A stretch of DNA of 64,000 nt from Burkholderia lata (GTDB taxonomy: Bacteria > Pseudomonadota > Gammaproteobacteria > Burkholderiales > Burkholderiaceae): positions 124,001 to 188,000 of the forward strand of contig NZ_CABVQK010000006.1 of assembly GCF_902499335.1 (NCBI RefSeq), given 5' to 3'. Both the position numbers and the translations under genes were made by a program. The notes under the pieces were generated by a model. It saw only the letters and a list, made by a program, of their open reading frames with translations, did no database searches and was not told the origin of the DNA. Positions within the stretch are counted from its first letter, which is position 1; each line of letters starts with the position of its first letter. Shown piece by piece: positions 60,012 to 64,000 of this stretch.

Positions 60012-62474
60012 ATGAACGACCTGTCACGCCCCCCTGAAGCCGTTTCCGCATCGCGCCTCGCCGCGTTCGTCGAGCGCTGCGCCAACACGATCATCCGGCA
60101 GCGCCGGCTGCTGATGCTGCTGTGCGTCGCGGTGACGCTCGCGCTCGGGCTGTCCGCGACGCGCCTGAAGCTCGATCCGGGCTTCAACAAGATGATCCCG
60201 ATGCAGCACCCGTACATGCAGGTGTTCGAACGCTATGCGGGTGCGTTCCCCGGCGCGAACACGATCCTCGTGAGCCTGCGCTGGAAGGGCGACGGCGACA
60301 TCTACAACCAGACGTTCATGGACGCGCTGCGCCACGCGACCGACGACGTGTTCTTCATCCCCGGCGTGAACCGCTCGCGCGTGTTCTCGCTGTTCACGCC
60401 GAACGTCCACTACACCGAGGTGACCGAAGCCGGCTTTCGCGGCGACGTGGTCGTGCCGGGCCAGTTCTCGAGCGCGAACCTGGACGATCTCGCGAAGGTG
60501 CGCCGCAACGTCGCGCGTTCCGGGCAGATCGGCCGCCTCGTCGGCAACGACCTGAAGTCGGCGCTGATCCGCGCGGAGCTGCGCGAGACCGACCCGGCCA
60601 CCGGCAAGCGGCTCGACTACAGCGCGGTCGCGCGCCAGCTCGAGGAGATCCGCGCGAAGTACGCGAAGCAGGGCATCGACGTGAACATCATCGGCTTCGC
60701 GAAGCTGGTGGGCGACGTCGAAAACGGCATCGCGGGCGTGATGGCGTTCTTCGCGCTCGCGTTCCTCGTGACGGCCGCGCTGCTGTTCGCCTACACGCGG
60801 TCATTGAAGACCACCGTGCTGGCGCTCGTCGTCGCGCTGCTGCCGGTCGTGTGGCTGCTCGGCGCGCTGCCGCTGCTCGGCCTCGGCATCGATCCGATGT
60901 CGATCCTCGTGCCGTTCCTGATCTTCTCGATCGGTGTGTCGCACGCGGTGCAGATGACCAACGCATGGAAGCAGGCGCTGGTGCGGGGTGCGTCGTCGGT
61001 CGATGCCGCGCGCGACGCGTTTCGCAAGCTGTTCGTGCCGGGCACGGTCGCGCTGCTGACCAACGCGCTCGGTTTCATGGTGATCATGCGGATCAGGATC
61101 GACATCGTGCGCGAACTCGGCATCACCGCGTGCCTCGGCGTGCTGCTGATGATCGTGACGAACAAGGTGTTCCTGCCGATCCTGTTGTCGTACACGCGTC
61201 TCGAACGCGGCACGCTGGCACGAGCACAGCGCACGGCGGCGGCCGGCGGCAGCCCGATGTGGTCGCGCTTCGCGGTGTTCGCGCGGCCGGCGCCGGCGCT
61301 CGGCGTGTTCGCGGTGGCGCTCGCGCTGCTCGCATACGGCACGCTCGAATCGCGCAAGCTGGAGATCGGTGACATCGGCACCGGTGCGCCGGAACTGCGT
61401 GCAAATTCGCGCTACAACGTCGACAACGCGGCGATCACGCACCAGTACAACATCGGTGTGGACGTGCTGTCGGTGATCGTCGAGACGACCGGCTTCGACG
61501 ACGCGTGCCTGCATTACCCGGTGATGAGCGCGATCGAGAAGTTCGAGATGAACATGCGCGGCGTGGCCGGCGTGCAGTCGGTGACGAGCGTGTCGTCGCA
61601 GGGCAAGGTGTTCATCGCCGCGTTCAACGAGGGCAACCCGCGCTGGGCCGCGCTGCCGCGCTCCAGCGACGGGCTCACGCAGGGTTCCAACGCGTTCGAC
61701 CCCGACAACGGGATGAACACCGCGAACTGCAAGGCGATCCAGGTGCTGATCTACACGAAGAACCACGAAGGCACGACCATCGCGCACATCGTCGACGAGA
61801 TCAAGCGCTTCGCGGCCGAGAACCCGACGCCGAACGTCGCGTTCCGGCTCGCGGGCGGCAACGTCGGCGTGATGGCCGCGACCAACGAGGCCGTCGGCGA
61901 CGCCGAGATCGCGATGCTGCTGTCGATCTTCGGCGCGATCGCGCTGCTCTGCGCGGTCACGTTCCGCTCGTGGCGCGCGGTGCTGTGCATCATCGTGCCG
62001 CTCACGCTCGTGTCGATCCTGTGCAACGCGGTGATGGCACTGCTCGGCATCGGGCTGAAGGTCGCGACGCTGCCGGTGATCACGCTCGGCGTGGGCGTGG
62101 GCGTCGACTACGGCATCTACCTGTACGAGCGCCTGCAGCACGACATCCGTCACGGCGCGACGCTGCCGGACGCATTCGCCGACGCGATGCGCCAGCGCGG
62201 CACGGCGGCACTGTTCACGGCCGTCACGATGTTCATCGGCGTCGGCACGTGGGCGTTCTCCGCGCTGAAGTTCCAGGTCGACATGGGCGTGCTGCTCGCG
62301 TTCATGTTCCTCGTGAACCTGTTCGGCGCGGTGTTTGTGCTGCCCGCGCTCGCGGCTTGGCTCGGCGTCGAGCGTGCCGAGCGCCGCGCGCTGCACAGGC
62401 AGCAGCCGTCGCCGGCGGCCCCGGCACCGCTGAAGCCGTCGCCCGCGCTCGAACCCGGCAACCCGATGCGCTGA
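60012..62474 (+). CDS. MMPL/RND-superfamily transporter
   Basis: 820 residues. N-terminal helix, then two repeats of a large periplasmic loop and a five-helix bundle: VMAFFALAFLVTAALLFAYT, ILVPFLIFSIGVSHAVQMTN (first bundle), IAMLLSIFGAIALLCAVTFR, LPVITLGVGVGVDYGIYLYE (second bundle) and a C-terminal Ala/Pro tail. Such proteins move lipids or hydrophobic compounds. Placement between thiolase and kshA, with a YCF48 partner, suggests transport of steroids or their intermediates; direction is not known. Confidence 0.88.
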   Translation: MNDLSRPPEAVSASRLAAFVERCANTIIRQRRLLMLLCVAVTLALGLSATRLKLDPGFNKMIPMQHPYMQVFERYAGAFPGANTILVSLRWKGDGDIYNQTFMDALRHATDDVFFIPGVNRSRVFSLFTPNVHYTEVTEAGFRGDVVVPGQFSSANLDDLAKVRRNVARSGQIGRLVGNDLKSALIRAELRETDPATGKRLDYSAVARQLEEIRAKYAKQGIDVNIIGFAKLVGDVENGIAGVMAFFALAFLVTAALLFAYTRSLKTTVLALVVALLPVVWLLGALPLLGLGIDPMSILVPFLIFSIGVSHAVQMTNAWKQALVRGASSVDAARDAFRKLFVPGTVALLTNALGFMVIMRIRIDIVRELGITACLGVLLMIVTNKVFLPILLSYTRLERGTLARAQRTAAAGGSPMWSRFAVFARPAPALGVFAVALALLAYGTLESRKLEIGDIGTGAPELRANSRYNVDNAAITHQYNIGVDVLSVIVETTGFDDACLHYPVMSAIEKFEMNMRGVAGVQSVTSVSSQGKVFIAAFNEGNPRWAALPRSSDGLTQGSNAFDPDNGMNTANCKAIQVLIYTKNHEGTTIAHIVDEIKRFAAENPTPNVAFRLAGGNVGVMAATNEAVGDAEIAMLLSIFGAIALLCAVTFRSWRAVLCIIVPLTLVSILCNAVMALLGIGLKVATLPVITLGVGVGVDYGIYLYERLQHDIRHGATLPDAFADAMRQRGTAALFTAVTMFIGVGTWAFSALKFQVDMGVLLAFMFLVNLFGAVFVLPALAAWLGVERAERRALHRQQPSPAAPAPLKPSPALEPGNPMR

Positions 62475-62542
62475 CCGGCGCCCCCCATTTCCCCCGCGCG
62501 CGGCCGGCTGCCGCGCGCTCTCCACAAGAGGAGTCAACCCAC

Positions 62543-63622
62543 ATGTCCGCACGCCCTTACAAGATCGAAGCCCAGCCGCTCGCGCAGCGCTATGCGCGCG
62601 GCTGGCACTGCCTCGGGCTCGCCCGCGACTTCAAGGACGGCAAGCCGCACACGCTGAACGCGTTCGGCCGCAAGCTCGCCGCGTTCGCCGATTCGACCGG
62701 CAAGGTCAACATCGTCGACGCGTACTGCCCGCACATGGGCGCCGACCTGAGCCTCGGCACGGTGCAGGGCGACAACCTCGTGTGCCCGTTCCACGGCTGG
62801 GCATGGAGCGGCGAAGGGCAGTGCGCATCGATCCCGTACTGCAAGCGGATCCCGCCGAAGGCGCGCATCGGTGCATGGCCGACCTGCGAGGAAAACAACC
62901 TGCTGTTCGTGTGGAACGACCCGGAAGGCAATGCGCCGCCGGAGGAAGTCGCGATTCCGCGCCTCGACGTGTGCTTCTCCGACGAATGGTCGGACTGGGT
63001 CGTCGACAAGATGGTGATCCAGGCCAACTGCCGCGAGCTGGTCGACAACATCTCGGACGTCGCGCACTTCGCGACCGTGCACCACGCGCCGATCGACTAT
63101 TTCGCGAACCTGTTCGAGGACCACAAGGCGACGCAGCTGATGGTCGGCCGCAGCGAGAAGCTCGGTGGCGACGCCCTGACCGCGCTGTCGACGTATTTCG
63201 GGCCGGCCGTGCACATCACGCAGATGACGGGGCAGAGCGGCGGGCAGCCGATCCACTCGGTGCTGCTGAACTGCCACGTGCCGATCGACATGAACAGCTT
63301 CGAGCTGCGTTACGGCGTGATCGTGAAGAAGGTGGCCGGGCTGACCGACGCGCAGAACATGGAGATCGCGAACGCGTACGTGAAGGAAGCGCAGCGCGCG
63401 TTCTACGAGGACGTCGACATCTGGCACAGCAAGACGCGGATCGACAACCCGCTGCTGTGCGAAGGCGACGGGCCGCTGTACCAGATGCGCGACTGGTATT
63501 CGCAGTTCTACCTGGACGTGGCGGACGTGCGGCCGACGAGCGTCGCGCGCAAGGCGTTCGAGATGCGGATTCGCGAAGGCGACGCGCCGCCGGCACTGCA
63601 TCACGTGTTCGAGCCGCAGTAA
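62543..63622 (+). CDS. kshA: 3-Ketosteroid 9-alpha-hydroxylase oxygenase (KshA)
   Basis: 359 residues from ATG 62543, GAGGAG upstream. Rieske [2Fe-2S] ligands C62, H64 (CPHMGADLS) and C81, H84 (CPFHGWAW), then the mononuclear-iron site D172, H175, H180 (SDVAHFATVHH), spaced as in KshA. The C-terminal part (FYEDVDIWHSKTRIDNPLLC) is also KshA-like. It hydroxylates C9 of 3-ketosteroids, opening ring B together with delta1-dehydrogenation. The reductase gene is in block 1. Last gene of the operon. Confidence 0.9.
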   Translation: MSARPYKIEAQPLAQRYARGWHCLGLARDFKDGKPHTLNAFGRKLAAFADSTGKVNIVDAYCPHMGADLSLGTVQGDNLVCPFHGWAWSGEGQCASIPYCKRIPPKARIGAWPTCEENNLLFVWNDPEGNAPPEEVAIPRLDVCFSDEWSDWVVDKMVIQANCRELVDNISDVAHFATVHHAPIDYFANLFEDHKATQLMVGRSEKLGGDALTALSTYFGPAVHITQMTGQSGGQPIHSVLLNCHVPIDMNSFELRYGVIVKKVAGLTDAQNMEIANAYVKEAQRAFYEDVDIWHSKTRIDNPLLCEGDGPLYQMRDWYSQFYLDVADVRPTSVARKAFEMRIREGDAPPALHHVFEPQ

Positions 63623-63737
63623 AAGCCGGCGGGCCGGCCGAAAAAGGGGGGCGCATCGAAATACGTTCCGTCGGCCGGCAACACCCGCCGCATAAGGCGC
63701 ACGCGGCGGGCTTGCTTGTGCGCCGCATCAAAATAGC

Positions 63738-63766
63738 TTGACGGAACGGCCACTGTCGCGTAGTGT
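63738..63766 (+). promoter_or_regulatory. Candidate promoter of the cold-shock gene
   Basis: TTGACG (63738-63743), a 17-bp spacer and TAGTGT (63761-63766). The -35 is near consensus, the -10 is weaker. Transcription from here would give a leader of about 135 nt before GTG 63908, in line with the long structured leaders of csp messages. Confidence 0.55.
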
Positions 63767-63907
63767 CCATGACCGAAGTGTTCAAGAAGTTCGATTGCTC
63801 ATCATTGGCCGCACTCCGTGCGGCGGTCGTTGGTCTCTCCCTCTTTGATTCTTTCTGTGCCCGTTGCGGGCGCATGTTCAATCGTCAATTGTATTAAGGA
63901 AGTAATT

Positions 63908-64000
63908 GTGGATACCGGTACCGTCAAGTGGTTCAACGAAACCAAGGGCTTTGGTTTCATCTCCCCTGACAACGGCGGCGACGATCTGTTCGCCCATTTC
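63908..64000 (+). CDS. Cold-shock protein, 5' part
   Basis: 31 codons at the window edge. GTG 63908 is preceded by AAGGAAG. The product [20 protein letters not shown] then [11 protein letters not shown] contains RNP1 (KGFGFI) and RNP2 (DLFAHF), the RNA-binding motifs of CspA proteins. Most are 65-70 residues, so about half is missing. It is unrelated to the steroid genes and marks the end of the region. Confidence 0.95.
   Translation, partial: MDTGTVKWFNETKGFGFISPDNGGDDLFAHF

Noticed and set aside
63626-63650. Hairpin after kshA (GCCGGC repeats followed by a short A-run)
   Set aside because: The arms leave only a two-base loop and no T-run follows, so I could not support it as a terminator.

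Overview
The window looks like a Burkholderia chromosome, most probably of the B. cepacia complex. Support: very high GC with strongly GC-biased third codon positions, so nearly every real gene carries long antisense shadow frames; a DUF4148 protein; WXXGXW-repeat envelope proteins of the BcpO-related type; and many LysR, GntR and LuxR regulators. I see no rRNA, tRNA, CRISPR array or IS element. The species call is inference.

Layout. 1-4.5 kb: edge of a MocR regulator, then a hexuronate set (MFS transporter, mannonate dehydratase UxuA, divergent FadR-type regulator) with three TGGTxTxCCA operators in the divergent gap. 4.7-7.6 kb: a polyamine-type periplasmic binding protein translationally coupled to a membrane diguanylate cyclase. 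7.7-15.7 kb: small envelope protein, D-serine dehydratase with a divergent LysR regulator, a 26-codon membrane peptide gene, three small-molecule transporters (TSUP, LysE, YddG-like) and another LysR. 15.8-25 kb: an exported purple-acid-type phosphatase, an ECF sigma/anti-sigma envelope module with WXXGXW protein and a tiny lipoprotein, an alpha/beta hydrolase, and a DUF1800-DUF1501 pair followed by a second WXXGXW lipoprotein and an LprI-like protein. 25-31.9 kb: lone tyrosine recombinase, SDR, LuxR-type regulator, DUF4377 lipoprotein, DHA2 exporter with LysR, VOC protein.

32.1-63.6 kb is a steroid catabolic region in two blocks, all on the plus strand. Block 1 (32.1-40.4 kb): LLM flavin oxidoreductase, HsaA-like monooxygenase, ketosteroid delta1-dehydrogenase family protein, HsaB-like flavin reductase, KshB-like reductase, FadD3-like CoA ligase and an SDR. 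Block 2 (44.1-63.6 kb): HsaC/TesB-type extradiol dioxygenase, IpdA, IpdB, enoyl-CoA hydratase, IpdC, EchA20, FadE31-like and partner, FadA6, SDR, acyl-CoA dehydrogenase, FadE30, IpdF, MaoC hydratase, second thiolase, YCF48-type protein, MMPL/RND transporter and the KshA oxygenase. Together they predict delta1-dehydrogenation plus 9-alpha-hydroxylation (opening ring B), 4-hydroxylation and meta-cleavage of ring A, then CoA activation of the C/D-ring acid (HIP), beta-oxidation of its side chain and hydrolytic opening of rings C and D. The meta-cleavage hydrolase (HsaD/TesD) and the HsaEFG/TesEFG genes are not in the window.

Between the blocks (40.4-43.9 kb) lie genes with no steroid role: a visibly AT-richer LprI-domain lipoprotein, a probable gene remnant, an outer-membrane protein and a FitAB-type toxin-antitoxin pair. 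The window ends in the start of a cold-shock protein gene. The same imperfectly conserved dyad, GTCCG-N2-CGGAC, lies upstream of the first two steroid genes and is a candidate regulator site.
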